A stretch of 64,000 nucleotides of DNA from Neomoorella carbonis (lineage in GTDB: Bacteria; Bacillota; DSM-521; Neomoorellales; Neomoorellaceae). Each line of letters opens with the position of its first letter. The stretch's first letter is position 1. The position numbers were made by a program, and so were the translations under genes. Of the stretch, positions 8,319 through 16,494 are shown piece by piece. The notes below the pieces were generated by a model, which saw nothing but the letters and a program-made list of their open reading frames with translations, was not told the origin of the DNA and ran no database searches. The stretch is from the NCBI RefSeq assembly GCF_045278715.1, contig NZ_CP136420.1, positions 1,116,001-1,180,000 on the forward strand, written 5' to 3'.

Positions 8319-8383
8319 AGGCTAAGGGTTTGCAGTAAGAACCATTTCTGGCAGAACCTTATTCTCGAAGGAGCTGAGGCCCG

Positions 8384-9394
8384 GTGACTATTATCCTGGC
8401 CCTGGTCATCTTCAGTATTTTAATTGTGGTCCACGAAGGCGGGCACTTCCTGGCGGCCAAAAAAGCCGGCATCAAGGTAGAAGAATTCGCCGTCGGCATG
8501 GGGCCGGCCCTCTGGCAGGTGAAAAAGGGGGAAACAGTTTACTCCTTGCGCGCCTTTCCCCTGGGCGGCTTTAACCGCATGGCCGGGATGGAAGGCCCGG
8601 ATCTCGACGACCCGCGGGGCTTCAACCGGCAGCCGCTGCTCAAGCGCATGGGGGTCATTGCCGCCGGTTCAGGCATGAATTTCCTCCTGGCCGTCCTTGT
8701 TTTCGTTTTCGTCTTTATGGTCCTGGGCATACCGGCGGATATTAATGTCATCGGCCGCGTGGAACCGGGAATGCCGGCAGCCAATGCCGGTTTGCGGCCA
8801 GGGGATAAAATCTTGATAGTCGACAATACCCCGGTCAATAACTGGCGGGATATGGTCCACCTCATTTACCAGCATCCGGAAGAAAAAATTACCCTGGTAA
8901 TCGAACGGGAAGGTAGGCAGCAGCAGGTCAGCCTGACCACCGCCAGGGATCCCCAAACAGGGTACGGCATGATTGGCATCGGCCCTACCTGGGAGCGGCA
9001 GGGTTTGTGGACCTCCATCATCCTGGGCCTCAGACAGGCCTATGAAATTACCAGGCTTATTATCTTAAGCCTGGTGCAAATGGTTACCGGCAAGGTGGCC
9101 CCCGAGGTCGTCGGGCCGGTGGGCATTATTCAGCTGGTGGGCCAGGCGGCTACCTACGGCCTGGCCAACGTCCTGAACTTCATGGCGGTCTTGAGCCTGG
9201 ACCTGGGGCTCATCAATTTGCTGCCCATTCCCGCTTTGGACGGCAGCCGGCTGGTATTCTTAGGCCTGGAGGGGTTGCGGGGCCGGCCCATAAGCGTGGA
9301 AAAAGAAAATTTAATCCACCTCATCGGCTTTGCCCTCCTCATGGGCCTGCTTATTTTAATAACCTATCGCGATTTGATACGCATTTTCAGCTGA
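8384..9394 (+). CDS. rseP: RIP metalloprotease RseP (site-2 protease)
   Basis: A membrane-embedded zinc protease that cuts transmembrane helices of anti-sigma factors and leftover signal peptides. Seen: VVHEGGHFLAAKKAG (residues ~16-30) with the HExxH zinc motif in the first helix, a PDZ domain (~115-185: GRVEPGMPAANAGLRPGDKI), and the second active-site motif INLLPIPALDGSR (~275) giving the third zinc ligand. Length 336 is typical. Start GTG 8384 has GAAGGAG at 8368-8374. Between dxr and ispG, as in many Firmicutes. Confidence 0.95.
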   Translation: MTIILALVIFSILIVVHEGGHFLAAKKAGIKVEEFAVGMGPALWQVKKGETVYSLRAFPLGGFNRMAGMEGPDLDDPRGFNRQPLLKRMGVIAAGSGMNFLLAVLVFVFVFMVLGIPADINVIGRVEPGMPAANAGLRPGDKILIVDNTPVNNWRDMVHLIYQHPEEKITLVIEREGRQQQVSLTTARDPQTGYGMIGIGPTWERQGLWTSIILGLRQAYEITRLIILSLVQMVTGKVAPEVVGPVGIIQLVGQAATYGLANVLNFMAVLSLDLGLINLLPIPALDGSRLVFLGLEGLRGRPISVEKENLIHLIGFALLMGLLILITYRDLIRIFS

Positions 9395-9404
9395 GGTGAT
9401 CTTA

Positions 9405-10496
9405 ATGGCGATAAAGCGCCGGCCGACGCGGCAGATCTGGGTGGGCAAGGTGGCCGTGGGCGGCGGGGCGCCCATTTCCGTCCAGTCCATGACCAATACC
9501 GATACCCGGGATATCGCCGCTACTGTCGCCCAGATCCAGCGGCTGTCCCGGGCCGGCTGCGACATAGTCCGCCTGGCAGTACCGGATCAAGAAGCGGCAG
9601 CAGCCCTGGCCAGGATCAAAGCCCAGGTGGATATCCCCATCATCGCCGACATTCACTTTGACTACCGCCTGGCCCTGGCCGCCCTGGAAGCCGGGGTGGA
9701 CGGCCTGCGCTTGAATCCGGGGAATATCGGCGGGCCCGGACGGGTGAAGGCTGTAGTAAAGGAAGCAGCTGCCCGGCGGGTACCCATCCGCATCGGCGTC
9801 AATGCCGGCTCTCTGGAAAAGGAGGCCATGGCCGCCCATGGCGGGGTAACGGCCGCGGCCATGGTAGCCAGTGCCATGAAACATATTCACCTGCTGGAAG
9901 ATCTGGATTTCTATGATATAAAAATATCCCTGAAAGCTGCGGAGGTACCATTGATGCTCGCGGCCTACCGCCAGCTGGCCGGGCAGGTGGATTATCCCCT
10001 GCACCTGGGGGTGACGGAAGCCGGGCGCGGCCTGGAGGGGGCGGTTAAATCAGCAGTGGGGATCGGTATTTTACTTAACGAAGGGATAGGCGACACCATC
10101 CGGGTATCTTTGACGGGCGACCCGGTGCAGGAAGTGGTGGCCGGTTTTGCCATCTTGCGTTCCCTGGGCCTGCGCCGCCGGGGCATCGAGCTGATTTCCT
10201 GCCCCACCTGCGGCCGCTGCCAGGTGGATGTGGAAGGGGTGGCAGCCCGGGTGCAGCAGGACCTTCAGGATGTGGCCAGGCCCCTGAAAGTGGCCGTCAT
10301 GGGATGTGCCGTCAACGGACCCGGCGAGGCCCGCCAGGCCGATGTCGGTATTGCCGGAGGTCCTGGCTTCGGCCTTCTTTTTCGTCACGGTCGTCCCGTC
10401 CGCAAGGTCAAGGAAGAAGATATGGCCCGGGCCCTTATTGAAGAAGCCAGGCGCCTGGCAGCAGAGGAAGGGGAGGAAGAGAATGCGCGCGAGTGA
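9405..10496 (+). CDS. ispG: 4-hydroxy-3-methylbut-2-enyl diphosphate synthase (flavodoxin)
   Basis: Penultimate MEP-pathway enzyme; a [4Fe-4S] protein converting MEcPP to HMBPP. Seen: PISVQSMTNTDT near residue 22, ADIHFDYRLAL near 80, LRLNPGNIG near 98, and the cluster cysteines in ISCPTCGRC (~262-270) and MGCAVNGPGEA (~300-310). ATG 9405 is chosen over the in-frame GTG 9396, which lies inside the ribosome binding site GAGGTGAT. Length 363. The last 14 bases overlap proS. Confidence 0.95.
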   Translation: MAIKRRPTRQIWVGKVAVGGGAPISVQSMTNTDTRDIAATVAQIQRLSRAGCDIVRLAVPDQEAAAALARIKAQVDIPIIADIHFDYRLALAALEAGVDGLRLNPGNIGGPGRVKAVVKEAAARRVPIRIGVNAGSLEKEAMAAHGGVTAAAMVASAMKHIHLLEDLDFYDIKISLKAAEVPLMLAAYRQLAGQVDYPLHLGVTEAGRGLEGAVKSAVGIGILLNEGIGDTIRVSLTGDPVQEVVAGFAILRSLGLRRRGIELISCPTCGRCQVDVEGVAARVQQDLQDVARPLKVAVMGCAVNGPGEARQADVGIAGGPGFGLLFRHGRPVRKVKEEDMARALIEEARRLAAEEGEEENARE

Positions 10497-12204
10497 ATTA
10501 CTGGCACCGACTTTAAGGGAAACACCGGCTGAGGCCGAGATCGTCAGCCACCAGCTGTTGCTGCGGGCTGGCTTCATACGCAAGGCCGCAGCCGGGATCT
10601 ATACCTATTTACCCCTGGGACGGCGGGTACTGGCCAAATTGGAGCGGATCATCCGGGAGGAAATGGACCGGGCCGGCGGCCAGGAGGTTGTCCTGCCCAT
10701 TATCCAGCCGGCCGAACTATGGCAGGAAAGCGGCCGCTGGGAGGTTTACGGGGAGGAAATGTTCCGCCTCCGGGACCGGCACCAGCGCCAGTTTTGCCTG
10801 GGTCCCACCCACGAGGAGATTATCACCGCCCTGGTACGGAGCGAGGTTAACTCCTATAAACAATTGCCCCTGCTCCTGTACCAGATTCAAAATAAATACC
10901 GCGACGAGCGGCGGCCCCGTTTCGGGCTTCTGCGGGGGCGGGAATTTATCATGAAAGACCTCTATTCCTTTGACCGGGACCAGGAAGGGTTGAATCAGAG
11001 TTATGCCAAAATGTACCAGGCATACAGCAATGTTTTTCGCCGCTGCGGCCTGAATTTCCGGCCGGTCCAGGCTGACACCGGCGCCATTGGCGGCAACTAC
11101 AGCCATGAATTTATGGCCCTGGCGTCTACCGGGGAGGCGCTGCTGGTATACTGCCAGAAGTGCGACTATGCGGCCAACGTCGAAATTGCCGCGGCCAGGG
11201 CGCTGCCCAAACCGGTAGCGGAAACACCGCAGCCCCTTAAAGAAGTGGCTACCCCCGGGCAGAAAACGGTGGCCGAAGTTAGCACCTTCCTGGGGATCAC
11301 CCCGGACAGGCTGATTAAAACCATTTTTTATGAGGCCGATGGACAGCTGGTTGCCGCTCTGGTCCGGGGTGACCGGGAACTCAATGAAGTAAAGCTTCAG
11401 AATTACCTGGGCTGCCGGCACCTGGTCCTGGCCGGCCCGGAGAAGGTGATGGCTGTAAGCGGCGCGCCGGTAGGCTATGTCGGACCCGTGGGCTTAAGTG
11501 GTGTACCCATTTACGCCGACCTGGAGATTCCTTACCTGGTCAACGCTGTAGCCGGCGCCAACCGGGAAGGCTACCATCTTACAGGCGTCAACCCCGGCCG
11601 CGATTTTAAAGCGGATGCCTTTGCCGACCTCCGCCAGGTGGAGGCGGGAGAACCCTGTCCCCAGTGCGGCGCTCCCTTAAGCCAGGCCCGCGGGATAGAA
11701 GTCGGGCAGGTTTTCCAGCTGGGTACCAAGTACAGCCGGCCCCTGGGCGCCACCTATACCGACGAGCAGGGCCAGGAGCATCCCATTGTCATGGGCTGTT
11801 ACGGCATCGGCGTCAGCCGCACCATGGCCGCCGTCGTCGAGCAGCACCATGATGAGCACGGCATTATCTGGCCTTTGAGCGTTGCTCCCTTTGAAGTGGT
11901 CATTATTCCCGCCTCTTTAAAGGACAGCGGCCAGCGGGAAATGGCCGAAGGCCTCTACCAGGAGCTGTTGGCTGCCGGGGTGGAGGTGGTATTTGACGAT
12001 CGCGACGAACGGGCCGGCATGAAATTTGTCGAAGCTGACCTTATAGGTTATCCATTACGCTTGACTATAGGTAAAAAAACCCTGAGCCAGGGTACGGTGG
12101 ATGTGAAATGGCGGCATGAAGGGCAGGAATTAGCCCTGCCCCGGGAAGGCCTGGTGCCCCGGGTAAAAGAAATGCTGGCCCGGGAAATGGAAAAGTACCG
12201 GTAA
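10483..12204 (+). CDS. proS: Prolyl-tRNA synthetase (bacterial type)
   Basis: Charges tRNA-Pro; class II synthetase with an editing domain. The N-terminus MRASELLAPTLRETPAEAE matches the family, so ATG 10483 (inside the ispG end, after GGGGAGGAAGA) is the start rather than any upstream codon. Seen: motif 1 region around residues 40-75, motif 2 (YRDERRPRFGLLRGREFIMKD, ~138-158), the inserted INS editing domain (~220-400), motif 3 (GCYGIGVSRTMAAVVEQ, ~440) and the anticodon-binding C-terminus. Length 573 matches bacterial ProS. Confidence 0.96.
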   Translation: MRASELLAPTLRETPAEAEIVSHQLLLRAGFIRKAAAGIYTYLPLGRRVLAKLERIIREEMDRAGGQEVVLPIIQPAELWQESGRWEVYGEEMFRLRDRHQRQFCLGPTHEEIITALVRSEVNSYKQLPLLLYQIQNKYRDERRPRFGLLRGREFIMKDLYSFDRDQEGLNQSYAKMYQAYSNVFRRCGLNFRPVQADTGAIGGNYSHEFMALASTGEALLVYCQKCDYAANVEIAAARALPKPVAETPQPLKEVATPGQKTVAEVSTFLGITPDRLIKTIFYEADGQLVAALVRGDRELNEVKLQNYLGCRHLVLAGPEKVMAVSGAPVGYVGPVGLSGVPIYADLEIPYLVNAVAGANREGYHLTGVNPGRDFKADAFADLRQVEAGEPCPQCGAPLSQARGIEVGQVFQLGTKYSRPLGATYTDEQGQEHPIVMGCYGIGVSRTMAAVVEQHHDEHGIIWPLSVAPFEVVIIPASLKDSGQREMAEGLYQELLAAGVEVVFDDRDERAGMKFVEADLIGYPLRLTIGKKTLSQGTVDVKWRHEGQELALPREGLVPRVKEMLAREMEKYR

Positions 12205-12222
12205 CGATTGGGGTAAGGGTTG

Positions 12223-15200
12223 ATGGCCATGGCTGGCAGGGAAAACCTGTGGCAGGAATTACTCCGGCAGGGTGCCGTGCATAAAGTTACAGTTGACCGC
12301 AAGAGCGGCAGGTGTTACCTTTCCCTCTGCCCTCCCTGCACCCTGGAACCCGAGGATATTGAAGCCTGCCGGCAGCTCCTGGCGCGGCAGTTTCCCGGCT
12401 TTGAATTTATATTTAAAGTCCTGGAACCCTCACCTCCTGCCGACCTGGCAACCTTTTGCCGGGAAAAAAAGGCCGCCATCCTGGAGGAGGTGGCCCGGCG
12501 CCTGGGTAATGGCACCTCGGCCTGGCTGGCCGGGGCGCGGCTGGAACCCGGTGCCGGGGTCCTGCAGCTGATACTACCGGTACCCCTGGCTATGGAGGCT
12601 TTAAGGTCCTGCCGGGGCGACAGGGTCCTGCAAGAAGTATTGCAGCAGTATGGCTACCAGGTGCAGGTGGAACTGGTCACCGACCGGGAATACCAGGAAG
12701 AACTGGCGGCTGTTTCCCGGCAGCTCCAGGAGGAGCGTTTAGTCCAGGTCAGGGAAGAAGCAAGCCAGGGGAAGAAAGAAGGCCCGGCTAAAAAGGACGG
12801 CCAGGAGAAAAAAGGAAACGGTCAGCAAAATATGGACAACGGCTTCCTCCTGGGGAAAAAGATTACGGCTCCCTTCCGGTCCTTGAAGGAGATCCAGGAG
12901 GAGGAAAAGCAGGTTGCCGTCCAGGGGGAAGTCCTGGAGTTTACAGCGCGGCAGCTGAAGTCCGGGCGCTGGCTGGTAAGTTTTGATCTCACCGATTATA
13001 CCGACTCCATCAGCGTCAAAGCCTTTGCCGACGCCGGTCCCCTGGTGGAGAACGGCCTAGCGGCCGGAGAATGGGTGCAGGTGCAGGGCCCGGTCCAGTA
13101 CGACCGTTACAGCCAGGAACTGGTGCTGATTGCCGACGCCGTCGCCCGGGGTGAGCGTCCCGAGCGCCGGGATACGGCGCCGGAAAAAAGGGTGGAGCTG
13201 CACCTCCACACCAAGATGAGCGCCATGGACGGTGTAACCGAGGTAGCGGCGGCGGTGAAGCAGGCGGCCCGGTGGGGTCATGGAGCGATAGCCATCACCG
13301 ACCACGGCGTCCTCCAGGCCTTCCCGGCAGCCGCCGAGGCCGGGAGTAAATACGGCGTAAAAATCATCTACGGCCTGGAAGGCTATCTCTTTGATGAAGA
13401 CGACCAGCCACCCGACCGCCAGCAGACTTATCACATCATCTTGCTGGTGAAAAACAAGCAGGGGTTAGAAAATCTATACCGCCTGGTTTCCCGGGCCCAT
13501 CTGGATTATTTTTACCGCAAACCCAGGTTGCCGCGCCGTTTAATCCAGCAGTACCGTGAGGGGCTCCTTTTAGGTACGGCCTGTGAGGCCGGGGAATTAA
13601 TCAGGCATTACCTGGCCGGGGCAAGCGCCGAACGCCTGGAGGAGATTGCCTCCTTTTATGATTTCCTGGAGATTCAGCCCCTGGCCAACAACGATTTTTT
13701 AATCCGGGAAGGTAAACTTGCCGACCGTCAGGCCCTGATGGACATGAACCGACAAATTATCGCCCTGGGCCAAAAACTTCACAAACCGGTGGTGGCTACC
13801 GGCGACGTTCACTTTTTAAACCCGGAGGATGCCATCTACCGTCAGATCCTCCAGGCCGGGCAGGGTTATGCCGACGAGGTCCAGGCCCCCCTCTACTACC
13901 GGACGACGGAAGAAATGCTGGCGGAATTCAGTTATCTGGATGCCGCAACGGCCCGCCAGGTGGTAGTCGTCAATCCCCGGCTCATTGCCGACCAGATAGA
14001 AGAGTTAAAGCCTATCCCCGACGAGTTTTACCCGCCGGAGATCCCCGGCGCCGAAGAAGAGTTAACCCGGATCGTCACCACCCGGGCCCATGACTGGTAC
14101 GGCAACCCCCTCCCGGAACTTGTCCAGGCCCGCCTGGACAAGGAAATGAAATCCATTATCGGCCACGGCTTTGCCGTGCTGTACCTAATCGCCCACAAGC
14201 TGGTATTAAAATCCAACGAAGACGGCTACCTGGTAGGCTCGCGGGGTTCGGTGGGTTCTTCCCTGGTGGCCACCCTGGCCGGGATTACGGAAGTAAACCC
14301 CCTGCCGCCCCATTACCGCTGCCCGGCCTGCCGCTACAGCGAGTTTATTACCGACGGCAGCGTCAACTGCGGCGCCGACCTGCCGGCGAAAGATTGTCCC
14401 CGCTGTGGCACCAGGTTGTTAAAAGACGGCCACGACATCCCCTTTGAAGTCTTCCTGGGCTTCAAAGGCGATAAGGTACCGGACATCGACCTCAACTTTT
14501 CCGGGGAATACCAGCCCCGGGCGCACCAGTACGCCGAAGAGATCTTCGGCAAAGACCATGTATTCCGGGCCGGCACCATAGCTACCCTGGCCGAGCGGAC
14601 GGCCTTTGGTTTTGTCCATAAATACCTGGAGGAGCGAGGCCTCAAGGCCCGCCAGGCGGAGATCAACCGCCTGGTCAGGGGGATTACCGGCGTCAAGAGG
14701 ACCACCGGCCAGCACCCGGGGGGGCTGATGGTTGTCCCCCGGCGGGTGGATATCCACCTCTTTACGCCCTTGCAGCGGCCGGCCGACGATACCGGCAGCA
14801 ATACCATCACCACCCATTTTGACTATGAAGCCATCAGCCACCGCCTGGTAAAGCTGGACCTCCTGGGCCATGATGACCCCACGGTCATAAAAATGCTGGA
14901 GGACCTCACCGGGGTCAATGCCCGGGAGATCCCCCTGGATGAGCCTCGGACCATGTCCCTTTTTGCCGGTGTCGAAGCCCTGGGGGTCCGCCCGGAAGAC
15001 ATCGGTACCCAGGTCGGCACCCTGGGGATTCCCGAGTTTGGCACCCGTTTTGTCCGCCAGATGCTGGAGGAAACCAGGCCCCGGACCTTTGCCGAGCTGG
15101 TCCGCATCAGCGGTTTCTCCCACGGGACTGATGTGTGGTTAAATAACGCCCAGGATTTAATTAAAAGCGGCACGGCCAAACTCAGCGAGGCCATTTCCAC

Positions 15201-15903
15201 CCGGGATGATATTATGAACTACCTCATGCAGCACGGCGTGGTGGCCGATATCGCCTTCCGGACCATGGAGGATGTGCGTAAAGGCAAGGGTGTCAAAAAA
15301 GAGTACGAAGAAGCCATCCGGGCGGCAGGGGTGCCAGAATGGTTCATCCAGTCCTGCAAAAAAATCAGCTACCTCTTTCCCAAGGCCCATGCCGTGGCCT
15401 ATGTAACTATGGCCTTCCGCATCGCCTACTTTAAAGTCTATTACCCGGAGGCCTTCTACGCTTCCTTTTTCAGTATCCGCGCCGATGAATTCGACGCCGA
15501 TATTGTAGCTGCCGGCCTGCCCCGTATCCAGGAGGAAATCGCGATCCTGGAGAAAAAGGGCAGTGAGGCTACAGCCCGGGAGAAGAACATTCTCACCATC
15601 CTGGAGGTAGCCCGGGAAATGTACTGCCGGGGCATTACCATGGAGCGCATTGATTTGCAAAGATCGGCTGCCAGCCGTTTTCAGGTAGGCAAGGGCAGGC
15701 TGTTACCGCCCCTGGCGGCCCTGCCCGGGGTAGGGCAGGCGGCGGCCGAGGCCATCGTCCGCGCCCGCCAGGAACGGCCCTTTACCTCCATTGAGGACCT
15801 CCAGCGCCGCAGCCGGGTGAGCAAAACGGTCATCGAAGCCCTGGAGAAACACGGCGCCTTAGCCGGCCTGCCGGCATCCGACCAGCTGGCGTTTTTTGGG
15901 TAA
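12223..15903 (+). CDS. polC: DNA polymerase III alpha subunit PolC, lacking the exonuclease domain
   Basis: The essential Gram-positive replicase. Order seen: N-terminal domain with a charged linker (to ~205), OB fold (~225-310), PHP domain starting ELHLHTKMSAMDG (~325), polymerase with zinc cysteines CPAC..CPRC (~700-730), catalytic PDIDLNFSGEYQ (~753-764), KRTTGQHPGG, and a C-terminal helix-hairpin-helix (LPGVGQAAAEAIV). It has 1226 residues against ~1430 in Bacillus: the DEDD exonuclease normally inserted after YGLE in the PHP domain is absent, GLEGYLFDEDD running after ~10 residues into TYHIILLVKN. PHP metal ligands (HLH, TDH, GLE, YH, GDVH) look intact. ATG 12223; 12229 is possible. Confidence 0.95.
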   Translation: MAMAGRENLWQELLRQGAVHKVTVDRKSGRCYLSLCPPCTLEPEDIEACRQLLARQFPGFEFIFKVLEPSPPADLATFCREKKAAILEEVARRLGNGTSAWLAGARLEPGAGVLQLILPVPLAMEALRSCRGDRVLQEVLQQYGYQVQVELVTDREYQEELAAVSRQLQEERLVQVREEASQGKKEGPAKKDGQEKKGNGQQNMDNGFLLGKKITAPFRSLKEIQEEEKQVAVQGEVLEFTARQLKSGRWLVSFDLTDYTDSISVKAFADAGPLVENGLAAGEWVQVQGPVQYDRYSQELVLIADAVARGERPERRDTAPEKRVELHLHTKMSAMDGVTEVAAAVKQAARWGHGAIAITDHGVLQAFPAAAEAGSKYGVKIIYGLEGYLFDEDDQPPDRQQTYHIILLVKNKQGLENLYRLVSRAHLDYFYRKPRLPRRLIQQYREGLLLGTACEAGELIRHYLAGASAERLEEIASFYDFLEIQPLANNDFLIREGKLADRQALMDMNRQIIALGQKLHKPVVATGDVHFLNPEDAIYRQILQAGQGYADEVQAPLYYRTTEEMLAEFSYLDAATARQVVVVNPRLIADQIEELKPIPDEFYPPEIPGAEEELTRIVTTRAHDWYGNPLPELVQARLDKEMKSIIGHGFAVLYLIAHKLVLKSNEDGYLVGSRGSVGSSLVATLAGITEVNPLPPHYRCPACRYSEFITDGSVNCGADLPAKDCPRCGTRLLKDGHDIPFEVFLGFKGDKVPDIDLNFSGEYQPRAHQYAEEIFGKDHVFRAGTIATLAERTAFGFVHKYLEERGLKARQAEINRLVRGITGVKRTTGQHPGGLMVVPRRVDIHLFTPLQRPADDTGSNTITTHFDYEAISHRLVKLDLLGHDDPTVIKMLEDLTGVNAREIPLDEPRTMSLFAGVEALGVRPEDIGTQVGTLGIPEFGTRFVRQMLEETRPRTFAELVRISGFSHGTDVWLNNAQDLIKSGTAKLSEAISTRDDIMNYLMQHGVVADIAFRTMEDVRKGKGVKKEYEEAIRAAGVPEWFIQSCKKISYLFPKAHAVAYVTMAFRIAYFKVYYPEAFYASFFSIRADEFDADIVAAGLPRIQEEIAILEKKGSEATAREKNILTILEVAREMYCRGITMERIDLQRSAASRFQVGKGRLLPPLAALPGVGQAAAEAIVRARQERPFTSIEDLQRRSRVSKTVIEALEKHGALAGLPASDQLAFFG

Positions 15904-15905
15904 TG

Positions 15906-15940
15906 CAACACTCCCACCTTGCCGGGAGTGTTGTTATTTT
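15906..15940 (+). terminator. Rho-independent terminator after polC
   Basis: CAACACTCCC (15906-15915) pairs with GGGAGTGTTG (15924-15933) over an 8-nt loop, followed by TTATTTTA. Starts 2 nt after the polC stop. Confidence 0.9.
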
Positions 15941-16158
15941 ATGTCGCCTCGGACCAGACCTGCGCCCTGGGGGCCGCCATGTTCGGCGCCGTTGCTGCCG
16001 GATTATACCCGGCGGTGGAGGCGGCCCAGGAAAAGATGGGCTGCGGCTTCGCCAAAACGTACACCCCTGACCCTGAAAATGCCGCCAGGTACCGCGAGCT
16101 GTATAAGGACTACCTGGCCCTGGGCCGGGTGCTGGAGGGAGTTTTACGGCAATTGTAG
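15940..16158 (+). pseudogene. araB: L-ribulokinase (araB) C-terminal remnant
   Basis: About 70 residues, from YVASDQTCALGAAMFGAVAA to the stop at 16158, read like the extreme C-terminus of ribulokinase: the FGGY-kinase helix SDQTxALGAAMFGAVAAG, then AAQEKMGCGF, YTPDPENAARYRELYKDYL. The catalytic and ATP-binding domains are absent; sequence just 5' is the polC terminator, so the rest of the gene was lost at that junction. A frame from ATG 15919 is open but begins inside the terminator and is not credible as a protein. Seen: the peptide; known: family C-terminus; inferred: deletion scar. Confidence 0.75.
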
Positions 16159-16256
16159 TTGGAAAAGTTTCTAGTTAAATCTGGCTTATTAAATGCTTGA
16201 ATTTGCATTTCGAGCCGCATTTTCTCAATGTGATGTAATATTTTTGTATTATCCAC
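16110..16256 (-). pseudogene. Broken Spo0E-like small frame
   Basis: On the minus strand an excellent ribosome binding site AGGAGGTG (16263-16270) sits 6 nt before GTG at 16256. The 48-codon frame begins VDNTKILHHIEKMRLEMQIQ, resembling the first helix of Spo0E-like phosphatases (..IEkLReeM..), but it lacks the SQxLD motif and runs into antisense of the araB remnant. It is probably a truncated sporulation-regulator gene whose 3' part was lost at the same scar. A chance frame is possible. Confidence 0.3.
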
Positions 16257-16494
16257 TTATATCACCTCCTGTTACATACATGTTGCCTAAAAGGGCGGGG
16301 GGGAAACGCAACTTCTCGCGAACACTCAGTTAAAAATATAACCGCAGGGAGAATGGCTCACTCACGGCGAAATCTTACCGGGGGATGTGTAAAAGCCACC
16401 TAGAATATGATAAAATATGTTTAAAAAGTATATTGCTGTTAGCTTATTAATAAATACTACCCAAGGGGTATAAAAGTATAAAGGATGAGGCTCT
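16159..16494. other. Intergenic scar between araB remnant and Rpn gene
   Basis: 336 bp without an intact gene. The left part carries the broken minus-strand Spo0E-like frame. The right part (16271-16494) is more AT-rich, with a G-run at 16297-16303 and the leader of the Rpn gene (AAGGATGAGG before ATG 16495). No terminator with a clear T-run and no tRNA was seen. Confidence 0.5.

Noticed and set aside
8175..8387. 70-codon frame inside the dxr-rseP gap
   Set aside because: Lies within the structured RNA element, with no ribosome binding site and no family resemblance.
10306..10482. Upstream extension of proS within ispG
   Set aside because: Family N-terminus MRASELLAPTLRE starts at 10483; the extension is an out-of-frame shadow of ispG.
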